A stretch of DNA of 64,000 bases, from positions 30,068,179 through 30,132,178 of the forward strand of contig CATIUR010000005.1 of assembly GCA_949592205.1 (NCBI GenBank), read 5' to 3'. Every line of letters starts with the position of its first letter. The first letter of the stretch is position 1. This document shows positions 34,993 through 46,800 of this stretch, in pieces. A model generated the notes under the pieces. That model was not told where the DNA came from. It saw only the letters and a list, made by a program, of their open reading frames with translations, and made no database searches. This DNA is from Helichrysum umbraculigerum (Eukaryota > Streptophyta > Magnoliopsida > Asterales > Asteraceae). The position numbers and the translations under genes were made by a program.

Positions 34993-35404
34993 GACCACCG
35001 ATCCTTCATGATTAACTGTTGCTATGCTTTGCTGTATTCGTTTGTTAAGCTAAGTTAGTTGATAGTTTGAGATTTATTCACTTAGCTTCGTGCTAATCCC
35101 TCATTACTTCTTGCAGGTTTACTTTGGTATGTGGGTGGGCAAGAAGTACTATAGGAATGGAATGTTTGACAAGCTCACTCTGTTTTGTTAACTTTGCTAA
35201 TGTTATGACATTATGTTGTGGATTTCTATAACACTAAACTTATCATGTGTAATGTCTAGGATAATCTAGTTTAAAGACTGTATGTATTTGGATTGCCATT
35301 TTGAAATGTAAATATGCAATCCAATGGTTTGTATTTAAATCTTGCGCTTCCTTTTATAAAAAAAAAAAAAAAATCCTTGTATTTTCGAGAAGGGTGTTTT
35401 AAAT

Positions 35405-35416
35405 TGGTATCAGAGC
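35405..35416 (+). promoter_or_regulatory. Primer-binding site, initiator tRNA-Met type
   Basis: TGGTATCAGAGC lies three bases after the LTR end. This is the usual plant gypsy primer site complementary to the 3' end of initiator tRNA-Met. Confidence 0.9.
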
Positions 35417-35553
35417 AACGGTTTGGGTGAATTGAACATGGGTTAATTGTTCAATCCCAAATCTATTTGTGTTAGTCAAACATTCCAGGGAAGGGGATTG
35501 AGCTAGTGAATATGATTTGGTTAGTATTGTTAAGTACTAACAATTAACGGGTT

Positions 35554-38500
35554 ATGAGATGTGTTGTGGTACAGGACATGGCAGAAAATAACACTCCGAC
35601 CAGTACCCCGATCAATGCTTCTGGAGCAAGAGACTCTCCTCCTGAAATTCAGTCTCAAAGTCAAGGTCAGCCTAGTACTACACTCCCTGCAAATGAATTG
35701 AGTCGTGATGAGTACACTTTGTATTTAGAGGATGAGTTAAACAAATATAAGGAATTATATGAGCAACAAGCTAGAACATCCAGGCAGATTCCGGTTGTTA
35801 GTACGATTACACCTCCGTTGGTGACATCACAGTTTTCTATGCCACCGCCTATTTACTACCAGACATCAGCTCCTTTTTCTTCTTCAGGAGCTTCGGGATT
35901 TCAGTTTCCGGTATTTCCTCCTCCATCTCAGCAAAAACTATGTTCATTTAAGACCTTTAAATCTAGTGGACCTTCAGATTTCTTTGGGAGTACAAATCCT
36001 TCTGTGACCATGGATTGGTTAAGGGATGTCGAAAGAAAATTTGAGGTTTGCCGATGTGAGGACGAGATCAAGGTAACTTATGCAGTGCAACTTTTAAAGG
36101 GTCCGGCAATGGGATGGTGGGATTCTATCACATCTCATTTAACACCTCAGCAAAAAGCTTCCATTACATGGTCTGATTTCCATAACGAGGTTTGTAAGAA
36201 ATATTGCTCCGGGTATGACATGACTCGCATTAGGCGTGAATTCTTGGATATGCAATTGACTGATAGCATGACTATGGAGGACCTTATCTCCCAGTTTACC
36301 GATAAATTGAGATTTGTACATCAATGGGTACCGGATGAAAGGACAAAGATTGACCATTTTGTTGGAATGTTACCCCATAATTATCGGACTACTGTGAGAC
36401 TTGCAGGTGATCTTAACCAAGCTTTTGATTTGGCTCGTTCTGTAGACGGTGATATTCGAGCTCATGGTTTAGAGATTAAAGACAAGTCCCCAATGAAACC
36501 CAAAGGTGAATCTATGTCAGGTCAGGGGAAGAAGAAATGGCAAGGTAATTATAATAACCGTAAACCGAATGTTGTTGGTGGTTCAGTGGATAGGTCAAAT
36601 TGGTGCCAGAATTGCAAGTCTAGGCACACGGGACATTGTACACCTCAGACTGCTAGGTGTATTAAGTGTGGTCAGTTCGGTCATGACATTAAGGATTGTC
36701 CTTTTCCTAAGCCAGTGTGTTGGAATTGTCGCAAGGAAGGACATCGTTCGAGTGCGTGTCCAGAGGAAAGGAAGCAAAAATCGGGAACGGTCGGAGGGTC
36801 ATCATCATCTGCTGGCCAGAAAAGAAAGAATCCTCCAGTTCCAACGGGTCGGGCTTTTCGAATGACCGTGGATGAAGCTGTTGTAGCCGAGGACGTCATC
36901 ACTGGTACTTTTCTTATTAATTCAGTACCGGCGTGCGCCTTATTTGATTCAGGGGCAAATTGTTCCTTTATGTCCTTGGTATTCTGTGATAGATTTAAAT
37001 TGACGCCTACATGTATTTTACAACCAATTGAGGTTGAGGTAGCGGATGGAAAATTAGTTTCAGTTACCACATCGGTTACTGGAGCTAGTATTTTGATTGA
37101 GGGTCATAGCTTCCCTACTTCTTTTCTGTTGATGCCTATTCATGGGTTTGATGTCGTGTTAGGCATGGATTGGTTGAGTCGTAATAAAGCCCATATAGAT
37201 TGTCATAAGAAGCTAATAAAAATTCCAATCTCAGACGAGTCATATGTCGTGGCTCGGGGGGAAAGGGAGAGGGGTAGTATACCTTTGATCTCTATGATGA
37301 AAGCTAGAAAATCTCTAGCTAAAGGGTGTGATTCTTATTTAGCCTATGTTGTCGATGCTAAGCTAGAAAAGAAAGCCATTAGTAATGTCCGAGTTGTTTC
37401 TGAGTATTCGGATGTTTTCCCTGATGAATTGCCTGGTTTACCTCCGGTTAGAGAAGTAGAATATAAAATTGAGTTAATTCCTGGTTCTACTCCGGTAGCT
37501 AAGGCACCTTATAGATTAGCTCCCTCCGAAATCTGTGAAATGATGAATCAAATTCAGGAATTATTAGATAAGGGTTTTGTTAGACCCAGTTCTTCTCCTT
37601 GGGGTGCTCCTGTATTATTTGTTAAAAAGAAAGATGGCACTTTCCGTATGTGTATTGATTATAGAGAATTGAATAAGAGGACCGTAAAGAATAAGTATCC
37701 TTTGCCCCGAATAGATGAATTGTTTGATCAATTGCAAGGATCTTCATTTTTCTCTAAGATAGACTTGAGATCGGGTTATCACCAAGTCCGGGTTTGTGGG
37801 GAGGATATCCCTAAAACAGCTTTTCGCACTCGCTATGGTCATTATGAATTCCTTGTTATGCCTTTTGGGTTGACTAACGCTCCAGCAATTTTCATGGATT
37901 TGATGAACAGGGTTTGTAGACCTTTTCTCGATAAATTTGTCATTGTATTCATTGATGATATTTTAGTCTATTCTAAATCTGAATCTGATCATGAAGCACA
38001 TTTGCGTTTAGTTCTTGACACCTTGAGAAAGGAGAAATTGTATGCTAAGTTTTCAAAATGTGAATTTTGGCTTCGTGAAGTTCAGTTTTTGGGGCATATC
38101 ATTTGTGAAAATGGGGTTAAAGTGGATCCGTCTAAAATTGAGGCTGTCATGAATTGGCAATCGCCTAAATCTCCGTCAGAGATCAAGAGTTTTGTGGGTT
38201 TGGCAGGCTATTACAGAAAATTTATTAAAGATTTCTCCAAGATTGCAGGTTCTTTGACTAAATTAACTCGTAAGGATGTGAAATTTCTGTGGGGTGATCA
38301 ACAGGAATCGGCTTTTCAGACTTTGAAACAATTGTTGTGTCAGGCTCCGGTTTTAGCTTTACCTGACGGATCCGAGGATTTTATTGTATATTGTGATGCT
38401 TCACATGCGGGTTTAGGTTGTGTTTTGATGCAACGAGACCGTGTTATTGCCTATGCTTCACGTCAGTTGAAACCTCATGAGATTAACTATCCTACCCATG

Positions 38501-40236
38501 ACTTGGAACTTGCAGCTGTGGTTTTTGCCTTAAAGATTTGGAGACATTACCTGTATGGAACCAAATGCGTTATTTGTACGGACCACAAGAGCCTTCAGTA
38601 TATGTTTACTCAAAAGGAACTTAACATGAGGCAAAGACGATGGTTAGAGTTGATTAAGAATTATGATTGCGAGATTCGATACCATCCGGGTAAGGCAAAT
38701 GTGGTGGCGGATGCGCTTAGCCGAAAGGGTAAATCTGAAAGGGTTTATTTAATGCGTTTGGAAATCTCTTCAGACTTGATCGATAAATTGAAATTGGCTC
38801 AGATGGAGGCTCTATTGGATCATAATTTGAAATCTGAAATCATGCTTAAAAGGAAGGATTTACTGGTAGAAGATTCTCGTGGATTAAAGACATTTCAGTC
38901 TCGTGTTTGGGTCCCATTGTTTGGTGGACTTCGAGATGTGATATTGATGGAGGCTCATAAATCCAGATTATCGATTCATCCCGGAAGCACTAAAATGTAT
39001 CATGATTTAAAACCATTGTATTGGTGGCCTACTTTGAAGTTGGATGTCGCTCGAATTGTTGAATCTTGCCATATTTGCTCTCAAGTAAAGACCGAGCATC
39101 AAAAACCTTATGGAGCTTTGAAGCAACTAGAGATTCCCGAGTGGAAATGGGAACATATTACCATGGATTTTGTGACCAAATTACCTCGAACTGTTAAGGG
39201 TAATGATATGATATGGGTAATTGTCGATAGGTTGACCAAGAGTGCTCACTTTCTTGCTACTTGTGAGACGGCATCATTAAGTAAATTGGCGCAATTGTAC
39301 ATTAATGAAGTGGTTATTAGACATGGGATTCCGTTGTCGATTGTTTCGGACAGAGATTCTCGATTTGTGTCGGGTTTTTGGCAGAATTTACAACGTGAAT
39401 TGGGTTCTAGGGTCAACTTGAGTACGGCTTATCATCCTCAGACGGATGGTCAGTCGGAGCGCACCATTCAAACCTTGGAGGACATGTTGCGGGCGTGTGT
39501 ATTAGAATTTGGTGGGTCGTGGGATTCCCATTTACCATTAGTTGAGTTTGCCTATAATAATTCTTTCCATTCTAGTATAGGCATGCCACCCTATGAAATG
39601 TTGTATGGTCGTAGGTGTAGAACACCCACTTGTTGGTTAGAGGCGGGTGAAAAGCAGTTTGCGGGTCCTGACATAGTTCAAATTACAGCCGATAAGGTAG
39701 CTATAGCCCGAGATAGATTAAAAGCTGCTCGTGATAGACAGAAACAGTATGCTGACCCACGTTATCGACCAGTTTCGTTTGTAGAAGGTGAGTTGGTTTA
39801 TTTGAAAGTTTCGCCTTGGAAGGGTGTTATCAGGTTTGGGAAACGTGGTAAACTAGCTCCCAGATACATCGGGCCGTTTAAAATTCGACATGTTGTCAAT
39901 GATCAAACGGTGTCATTAGATCTTCCTCCTGAATTGTCGGGTATTCATGATACTTTTAATGTGTGTTATCTAAGAAAATGCAATGTGGAGGACCAATCCC
40001 AAGTTCTTCCATTGCAAGACTTGAGTGTGGACTTAAACCAAAGACTTGTAGAAGAGCCCGTAGAACTTGTTGACCGTAAGGTGACTAAACTTCGAAAGAA
40101 GGAGATCCCTATGGTATTGGTTAAGTGGAATCATAGTTTGGGTCCAAACTTATCTTGGGAGACCGAGTCTAGCATGAGGACGCGATATCCAAATCTTTTT
40201 GAGCGTGACGAGATTTCGGGGACGAAATCTTCTTAA
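35554..40236 (+). CDS. gag-pol: Gag-pol polyprotein of element C, intact, 1560 codons
   Basis: Domains in order: gag (about 150-300, WLRDVERKFE..GWWDSI), three zinc knuckles (about 351-400; the first is short, CQNCKSRHTGHC, the others CX2CX4HX4C), aspartic protease (DSGA near 465), reverse transcriptase (FIDD near 800), RNase H (YCDASHAGLG near 945), integrase with HHCC finger (about 1140-1180) and D,D,E residues (TMDF, SDRDSRF, SERTIQ), and a C-terminal chromodomain (about 1500-1550, LVKWNHSLGPNLSWE). Gag and pol are in one frame with no stop or shift. The true start is probably the ATG at 35578 (MAENN), just after TACAG, because the eight residues before it match only as leader in family B. 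The domain order and chromodomain form place it in the Tekay/Del clade. It stops one base into the polypurine tract. Confidence 0.95.
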   Translation: MRCVVVQDMAENNTPTSTPINASGARDSPPEIQSQSQGQPSTTLPANELSRDEYTLYLEDELNKYKELYEQQARTSRQIPVVSTITPPLVTSQFSMPPPIYYQTSAPFSSSGASGFQFPVFPPPSQQKLCSFKTFKSSGPSDFFGSTNPSVTMDWLRDVERKFEVCRCEDEIKVTYAVQLLKGPAMGWWDSITSHLTPQQKASITWSDFHNEVCKKYCSGYDMTRIRREFLDMQLTDSMTMEDLISQFTDKLRFVHQWVPDERTKIDHFVGMLPHNYRTTVRLAGDLNQAFDLARSVDGDIRAHGLEIKDKSPMKPKGESMSGQGKKKWQGNYNNRKPNVVGGSVDRSNWCQNCKSRHTGHCTPQTARCIKCGQFGHDIKDCPFPKPVCWNCRKEGHRSSACPEERKQKSGTVGGSSSSAGQKRKNPPVPTGRAFRMTVDEAVVAEDVITGTFLINSVPACALFDSGANCSFMSLVFCDRFKLTPTCILQPIEVEVADGKLVSVTTSVTGASILIEGHSFPTSFLLMPIHGFDVVLGMDWLSRNKAHIDCHKKLIKIPISDESYVVARGERERGSIPLISMMKARKSLAKGCDSYLAYVVDAKLEKKAISNVRVVSEYSDVFPDELPGLPPVREVEYKIELIPGSTPVAKAPYRLAPSEICEMMNQIQELLDKGFVRPSSSPWGAPVLFVKKKDGTFRMCIDYRELNKRTVKNKYPLPRIDELFDQLQGSSFFSKIDLRSGYHQVRVCGEDIPKTAFRTRYGHYEFLVMPFGLTNAPAIFMDLMNRVCRPFLDKFVIVFIDDILVYSKSESDHEAHLRLVLDTLRKEKLYAKFSKCEFWLREVQFLGHIICENGVKVDPSKIEAVMNWQSPKSPSEIKSFVGLAGYYRKFIKDFSKIAGSLTKLTRKDVKFLWGDQQESAFQTLKQLLCQAPVLALPDGSEDFIVYCDASHAGLGCVLMQRDRVIAYASRQLKPHEINYPTHDLELAAVVFALKIWRHYLYGTKCVICTDHKSLQYMFTQKELNMRQRRWLELIKNYDCEIRYHPGKANVVADALSRKGKSERVYLMRLEISSDLIDKLKLAQMEALLDHNLKSEIMLKRKDLLVEDSRGLKTFQSRVWVPLFGGLRDVILMEAHKSRLSIHPGSTKMYHDLKPLYWWPTLKLDVARIVESCHICSQVKTEHQKPYGALKQLEIPEWKWEHITMDFVTKLPRTVKGNDMIWVIVDRLTKSAHFLATCETASLSKLAQLYINEVVIRHGIPLSIVSDRDSRFVSGFWQNLQRELGSRVNLSTAYHPQTDGQSERTIQTLEDMLRACVLEFGGSWDSHLPLVEFAYNNSFHSSIGMPPYEMLYGRRCRTPTCWLEAGEKQFAGPDIVQITADKVAIARDRLKAARDRQKQYADPRYRPVSFVEGELVYLKVSPWKGVIRFGKRGKLAPRYIGPFKIRHVVNDQTVSLDLPPELSGIHDTFNVCYLRKCNVEDQSQVLPLQDLSVDLNQRLVEEPVELVDRKVTKLRKKEIPMVLVKWNHSLGPNLSWETESSMRTRYPNLFERDEISGTKSS

Positions 40237-40246
40237 GGAGGGAAGA
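40235..40246 (+). promoter_or_regulatory. Polypurine tract of element C
   Basis: AAGGAGGGAAGA lies directly before the 3' LTR and would prime plus-strand synthesis. The stop codon of gag-pol overlaps it. Confidence 0.9.
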
Positions 40247-40248
40247 TT

Positions 40249-42333
40249 TGTAACATCCTCAAAATTGGCCTAGTTGAAATACGGTATTTTTTCCCTTAAT
40301 TTAATTGCTATTTAAATTGTATTTTGAATACTTGGTGTATTTTGATAGCTAAATGAATAGTTCAATTAGTCAATTGGCTTATTGTGATAAATGAATTATT
40401 ACATGTTTTAAATTTATTTAGTCGACGGTATAATAAAAAAAAACTTATTTCTCGCAAATGGTTTTTAGGTTCCAGACAATAGATTTAGGACGGGTATAAT
40501 TTTAACTAAGAAATAAGCTGAGTCATAAGGTATGTCGACACCTGTTTCTTCATTTTTGACAGAACAACATTTTGTTCCTGACTTTTGCTCTCAAGAACAC
40601 TCATTCTCTAAATCAATTAATTACAATATGATCTCTTCAAATTAGAAGGCTGTGATTTTGGATTCCCATCTTGCATTCATCTTTTGAATCACCTTCTTCA
40701 TCAATTGTAAGTGAAAATAACCATTTTCATTGCTTATTCATAAATTGGTTAAACTAGGTTGAATTGATGATGAATTTGAGTTAATTTATGTTTGAATGTG
40801 TTTGTGTGTTGATTATAAACTGAATTCATGATTCAATTAAGATAAATCAATTGTATGTTCATATGTGGAATTGAAGAAATTGGGTTTAGTTGAATTTAGA
40901 TTGAACACATGATGCATGTATGAATCTTGGTGTTAGATGTTGCTATTAGTTTTTGTTATATGTTTACACATGTTTGTAGAGGTCAATTATAAGTCAAAAT
41001 CGTGTTTGATGATTGAATTGTATGAAATTTGAGTTTTTGGTTCGAGCTGAAACTAGTTGCAGGTCTGAACCATTACTGAAAAAACATATGAACGCGATCC
41101 CGAAACCCTTGCCCGGATCGCGTTGCTATGTGTATTTTGATCCCAGGATGATTTTGTACGTATGAACGCGATCCAGCCTCTATCATCCGGATCGCGTTAG
41201 CTAGTGTTAAATTGGGTCAACGGATTTTGTTCCTTGGAACGCGATCCAGCTCCTTGTCCCGGATCGCGTTTGCAAGTGTATTTTGGCAACAGAATATTTT
41301 GGTGTTAAGGAACGCGATCCAACCACACCTTACCCGGATCGCGTTTGTCAGTTTTACTTTGACGAATTTGACAACTTGTAACTTGTGTGTTTATGTTATT
41401 TAACGAGTATTGAAATTATATTATGAGCATTATACTGCATTGTTTATGTGAATGTTACACTATAAATTCTAAACATGAGAGTCTAACTCGGGTTTTGATC
41501 GTGTTCTCAGATAACCAGAAGACTCAATAAGATAAGATCTTTGAGTGGAGACTACAGTCGACAAGGGTGAGTGGATCTTGGACTGTCAGTCTAATTTGGT
41601 TGTAACAATATGGTTACAACGGGTAAATGTGAATTTACTGTTTTCATTGTTAAGTTAATATTTTGCCATGATGGTTTTATTTAGCTTAATTATTGGTGTC
41701 CTTGATTGCCTTGATGGTTGTGGACTATATGAATGTCGGGGGTCAACGTGTGTTGGGTTTGTGTACTATTACTTTGGATATCATAAGCGCTTTGTGCATG
41801 TGTTGTTCACTGAAATTATGTTGTAAGTAGTAATAGTACCAAGCTATCGGTTTAGCCACTGATTTGGCCTTCAGTTGGTTTTAAGTGTTACTTGGAGAAC
41901 CACCGCGGCATGAGGGTACTCCAAGGACCACCGATCCTTCATGATTAACTGTTGCTATGCTTTGCTGTATTCGTTTGTTAAGCTAAGTTAGTTGATAGTT
42001 TGAGATTTATTCACTTAGCTTCGTGCTAATCCCTCATTACTTCTTGCAGGTTTACTTTGGTATGTGGGTGGGCAAGAAGTACTATAGGAATGGAATGTTT
42101 GACAAGCTCACTCTGTTTTGTTAACTTTGCTAATGTTATGACATTATGTTGTGGATTTCTATAACACTAAACTTATCATGTGTAATGTCTAGGATAATCT
42201 AGTTTAAAGACTGTATGTATTTGGATTGCCATTTTGAAATGTAAATATGCAATCCAATGGTTTGTATTTAAATCTTGCGCTTCCTTTTATAAAAAAAAAA
42301 AAAAATCCTTGTATTTTCGAGAAGGGTGTTTTA
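40249..42333 (+). mobile_element. 3' LTR of element C (2085 bp)
   Basis: Near-identical to 33316-35401. Differences seen include AAATGAATT for AAATTAATT, TTCCAGAC for TTCTAGAC, TAGTTTTTG for TAGTTGTTG, CCATTACTG for CCATTGCTG, AAATGTGAA for AAATATGAA and ACCGCGG for ACCACGG. It is followed by the GAAAG duplication at 42334-42338. Confidence 0.95.
41091..41345. repeat. Four-hairpin array in the 3' LTR of element C
   Basis: Copy of the array at 34158-34412; all four stems are unchanged. Confidence 0.95.
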
Positions 42334-42338
42334 GAAAG

Positions 42339-42562
42339 GGATAGAAACTACAGGATTTTATCTACATAATTTCACATAAACCCCTCATCTTTGCTAATAT
42401 GACAGTTTCTACCCTCTAACTCAAATTTCTTTACATAGTTAGTTTCACTAACTAATTCTAACACATAACAATTATTTCACATAACATAATATTATATACA
42501 TATAATTAAATAACTAGATGCATATAATATAATTTAAACTTACAAAAATTTGGGGTGTTACA
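42339..42562 (-). mobile_element. LTR of element A, proximal segment
   Basis: On the minus strand it starts TGTAACACCCC at 42562, directly after the polypurine stretch AAGTGGAGGAGAGTT (42563-42577) and the end of the A integrase. The rest of this LTR lies at 31451-33315. Confidence 0.85.
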
Positions 42563-42578
42563 ACTCTCCTCCACTTAT

Positions 42579-43839
42579 TCAGGATTGTGTCCTCACAATC
42601 CATTCCTGATACAAAGCCGGATAATACTTAACAATTTCATGCTCCGGCTCCCACGTGAACTCTGATCCTTTTCTATGCTTCCATTGAACTTTAAACAACT
42701 TAATCTCTTTATTTCTCAATCTCTTAACCTTTTCTTCTAGAATCATTATCGGTTGTTCTACATAGTTCAACTGGTCATTGATCTCTATCTCTTCTAAAGG
42801 TACATACGACGCCTCATCCACCAAACGCTTTCTTAAGTATGACACGTGGAAAGTGCTGTGGATTCCTGCTAGTTCTTCCGGTAGCTCCAGTCTATAAGCT
42901 ACTTTTCCTATTCTTTCTAGAATCTTGAATGGACCGATAAACCGAGGACTTAACTTTCCTCGTTTTCTGAAACGTATGATGCCTTTCCATGGAGATACTT
43001 TTAACATCACTCTATCTCCAACTTGAAATTCAATTGGGCGTCTTTTAACATCAGCATAAGACTTTTGACGGTCCTGTGCCATTTTCAACCGTTCTCTGAC
43101 TTGGTCAATCTTTTCAGCTGTTTTCTGTACAATATCGGTATTACCCAATTCTCGTTGACCAATCTCACCCCAACAAATTGGAGTCCTACACTTTCTTCCA
43201 TAAAGCATTTCATAGGGTGGCATACCTATACTCGCGTGGTAACTATTATTATATGAAAACTCTGCCAAAGGTAAATGTTCATCCCAGCTACCACCGAAAT
43301 CAATAGCACAAGCTCTTAACATATCTTCTAATGTCTGAATAGTTCTCTCACTCTGACCATCAGTCTGCGGATGAAAAGTTGTTCTCAAATTAACACGAGT
43401 ACCCAAATCTTCTTGAAACTTGTTCCAAAACCTGGAAGTAAATCTACTATCTCGGTCAGAAACAATTGAAAGAGGTACTCCATGACGTGCCACCACTTCC
43501 TGAACGTACAAATCTGCAAGTGCTTCTGAAGTATACGTCTCTTTAATTGGCAGAAATATAGCACTTTTCGTTAATCGATCCACAATCACCCAAATTGTAT
43601 CATGCTGACGTCGGGTCTTTGGCAATTTGGTGATTAGATCCATAGTAACATGCTCCCACTTCCAGACAGGAATATCCAAGGGTTGCATCATTCCCATGGG
43701 TTTTTGATGTTCTGCTTTTACCTGTAAACAAGTTAAACATTGTTCGACATACTTAACAATTTCTCTCTTCATACCTGGCCACCAATAATCTGCTTTTAAA
43801 TCATGATACATCTTAGTGGCACCAGGATGAATAGAATAT
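42579..43839 (-). pseudogene. pol: Integrase and chromodomain of element A, N-terminally cut by a fusion
   Basis: From RYSIHPGATKMYHDLK the protein continues through the integrase CxxC half of the zinc finger (CLTCLQVK), the catalytic core (VTMDLITKLP, VSDRDSRF, SERTIQTLEDMLRAC), a GPFKIL region and a chromodomain (FKVQWKHRKGSEFTWEP). The stop is just before the polypurine tract. Integrase inserts the DNA copy and chromodomains steer it to chromatin marks. The upstream part of pol is missing: at 43840 it is joined to RNase H of family B in a different frame, so the integrase cannot be made from the upstream gag-pol frame. It is clearly a different family from B and C. Confidence 0.9.
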
Positions 43840-43844
43840 CTGGA
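43840..43844 (-). other. Recombination junction between elements A and B
   Basis: To the right, the sequence equals the B units (compare 50731 and 57612 onward). To the left it is the integrase of A. CTGGA at the junction is present in B and, judging from the related element C, was probably present in A too, so about 5 bp of microhomology. The frame changes at the junction: after TDHKSLQ, B runs into IFYSSWCH and a stop. Confidence 0.85.
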
Positions 43845-46800
43845 GGCTTTTATGATCCGTGCATACGACACATTTAGTTCCGTACAAATAGTGTCTCCAG
43901 ATTTTCAACGCAAATACCACAGCTGCAAGCTCTAAATCGTGTGTGGGGTAATTTCTTTCGTGAGTTTTAAGCTGGCGAGAAGCGTAAGCAATAACACGAT
44001 CATGTTGCATTAAGACAGCACCCAAACCAGCATGAGAAGCATCACAATAAACCACAAAACCCTCGGAACCATCAGGTAATGCTAACACTGGTGCCTGACA
44101 TAACAACTGTTTAAGAGTCTGAAAAGATGTTTCTTGTTGATCTCCCCACTGAAATTTAATATCCTTCCTAGTTAGCTTGGTTAACGGGCCAGCAATTTTG
44201 GAGAAATCCTTGATAAATTTTCGATAATAACCCGCTAAACCTGGGAAACTTTTAATCTCAGAAGGAGTTTTAGGAGCATTCCAATTCATAACGGCTTCCA
44301 CTTTAGAAGGATCCACTTTTACTCCATCTTTACAAATAATATGACCAAGAAACTGTACCTCTCGAAGCCAAAATTCACACTTGGAAAATTTTGCAAAAAG
44401 ATGCTCTCTTTTCAACATCTCAAGAATCAATCTTAAATGATGTTCATGTTCAGCCTCAGACTTAGAATAAACCAAGATATCGTCAATAAATACAATCACA
44501 AACTTGTCTAGAAAAGGTCGACATACACGATTCATTAAGTCCATAAAAATAGCAGGAGCATTAGTCAATCCAAAAGGCATAACTAAAAACTCGTAATGAC
44601 CATAACGGGTACGAAAAGCAGTCTTAGGAACATCTTCCTCGCGAACTCGTACCTGATGATAACCGGATCTCAAATCGATCTTAGAAAAATAGGATGATCC
44701 CTGTAACTGATCAAATAACTCATCAATTCTGGGCAATGGATATTTGTTTTTCACTGTTCTTTTATTGAGCTCTCTATAATCAATACACATTCGAAGAGTA
44801 CCATCCTTTTTCTTAACAAACAATACCGGAGCACCCCACGGGGAAGAACTCGGTCGAATAAACCCTTTATCTAACAGTTCCTGAATTTGACTCATCATCT
44901 CACGGATTTCAGAAGGAGCTAATCTATAAGGAGACTTAGCTACAGGAGTCGAACCAGGAATCAAATCAATCTGAAATTCTACATCTCTTATAGGGGGTAA
45001 ACCAGGCAATTCATCCGGAAAAACTTCCGGGTATTCAGAAACCACCGGAAAATTTGTCAAAGTTTTCTTTTCTAACTTGCTATCTATCACATATGCCAAA
45101 TAAGAATCACATCCCTTAGATAGAGATTTCCTATCTTTCAACAAGGAAATCAATGGTAGACTACCCTTTACTCGTTCTCCTCGAGCCATGACGTATGACC
45201 CATCAGAAATCGGAATTCTTATAATCTTTTTATGACAATCAATGTTGGCCTTATTCAAACTTAACCAATCCATACCAATAACTACATCGAAACTAGGAAT
45301 TGGCATTAACAATAAGGAGACTAAGAAATTATGACCCTCAATAAGTATACTAGCTCCAGCTACCGATGTGGTAACAGGAACTAATTTACCGTCAGCAATT
45401 TCAACTTCTAAAGGTTTAACAATCAAAGAGGGGATCAATTTCAGTCTATCACAAAAGTTCACAGATATAAACGAACAATTGGCACCAGAATCAAACAATA
45501 CACGAGCTGGTATAGAATTTATGAGAAATGTACCAGTGATGACATCTTCAGTGGCGACAGCATCATCAACTGTCATTCGGAAAGCTCGGCTAGCAGCTAC
45601 TGGTGGATTTTTCCTCTTTTGACCAGATGATGGCGAACCTTTACCCGTACCCATACTCTGTCTCTTCGCCTCAGGACAATCCCCTGCACGATGCCCTTCT
45701 TTATGGCAATTCCAACACACGCTATTTGGGTAGGTACAATCCTTTGCAGCGTGACCAAAAATTCCACACTTAACACATCTAGATGTCTGGGGAGTACAAG
45801 GACCATTATGTCTAGCTCGACATCTATTACAATAGTTACTATCCGTTGGAATACCAGAATTCGATCTCCTGTTTTGTTGACTACCTTGTCCTTTCTGTTT
45901 ACTCGAAGAATCTCCTTTGTTTTTCTGTGAATACCTTTATTTATTCAACACTCTTTTAGCCATAATATCCCCATCAACCGAACGAGCTAAATCATAAGCT
46001 TGAGGAAGTGAACCTGCTAGTCTCACTGTGGTACGGTAATCAGGGGGTAATGTTTTCACAAAGTGATCAATTTTGGTCCGGTCAGTTGGAACCCACTGTT
46101 GCACAAACCGCAATTTATCTGAAAACTGCTTAATTAATTCATCAATCGTCATTTGATCATTCTTTTGTAAGTCAAGGAACTCTTGCCTAATCCTGGAAAG
46201 ATTATACTCCGAGCAAAATTGCTTGCAAATCTCAGCATGAAAATCTGACCATCTTATATCATTCAACTGTTGTGGAGATAATGGTGCAGTAATTGAATCC
46301 CACCATGACATGGCTTGACCCTTTAATAACTGAACCGGATAAGGTACCTTATCCTCCTCCTCACAATGACATACATTTAGTTTTCTCTCTACATCACGAA
46401 GCCAGTCAAGAGTGACCGTAGGATCGGTACTTCCAGAATAAGTTGAAGGATTGCAAGACATAAAGGTTTTAAGAGAACAACCTTTCTTCAACTGTTGAAA
46501 AGGTGGAATGGGTATTTGATAAGTAGTATAACCAAACGAAGGAAAAGGACCCGAGGCCTGATAAGTATAACCCTGTTGCTGCTGTTGTGAAATAAAAGGA
46601 TTAGATACTGGAATCCGTGTAGAAGATACGATAGGTGGTACATTAGTCACAATGTGGGGACGAGTAAAAACTGGATGTTGAGAAGATCCAGCTCGTTCTC
46701 TCTGAAGTTCCAACACTCTATTCTCCAATCTCATAATATACTCCTGGTCAGTTTCAGTTTCTCCACCGGCTAAATTAGATGTACCATTATGACCCTGGTT

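Larger units (their letters stand above)
33316..35401 (+). mobile_element. 5' LTR of element C (2086 bp)
   Basis: It starts TGTAACATCCTC and ends GGGTGTTTTA. Promoter-like block GGTTCTAGACAATAGATTTA..GGGTATAATTTTA lies at 33535-33573. The four-hairpin array lies at 34158-34412 and a conserved stem-loop at 34958-34992. A possible splice donor (TTGTAAGTG near 33772) and the acceptor-like TACAG just before the gag ATG suggest a spliced leader, which is an inference. Confidence 0.95.
33316..42333 (+). mobile_element. Complete young Tekay-type Ty3/gypsy chromovirus 'C' (9018 bp)
   Basis: Order: 5' LTR 33316-35401, primer-binding site 35405-35416, gag-pol 35554-40236, polypurine tract 40235-40246, 3' LTR 40249-42333, with GAAAG on both sides. 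The LTRs differ by only about six substitutions that I could find by eye plus one base in an A run, so insertion is recent. The LTR ends are TG..TA, not TG..CA. It is inserted in the LTR of element A. Confidence 0.95.

Noticed and set aside
36506..36865. 119-codon frame overlapping the zinc knuckles, a possible overlapping gene
   Set aside because: It is an alternative frame of gag-pol with no independent support.
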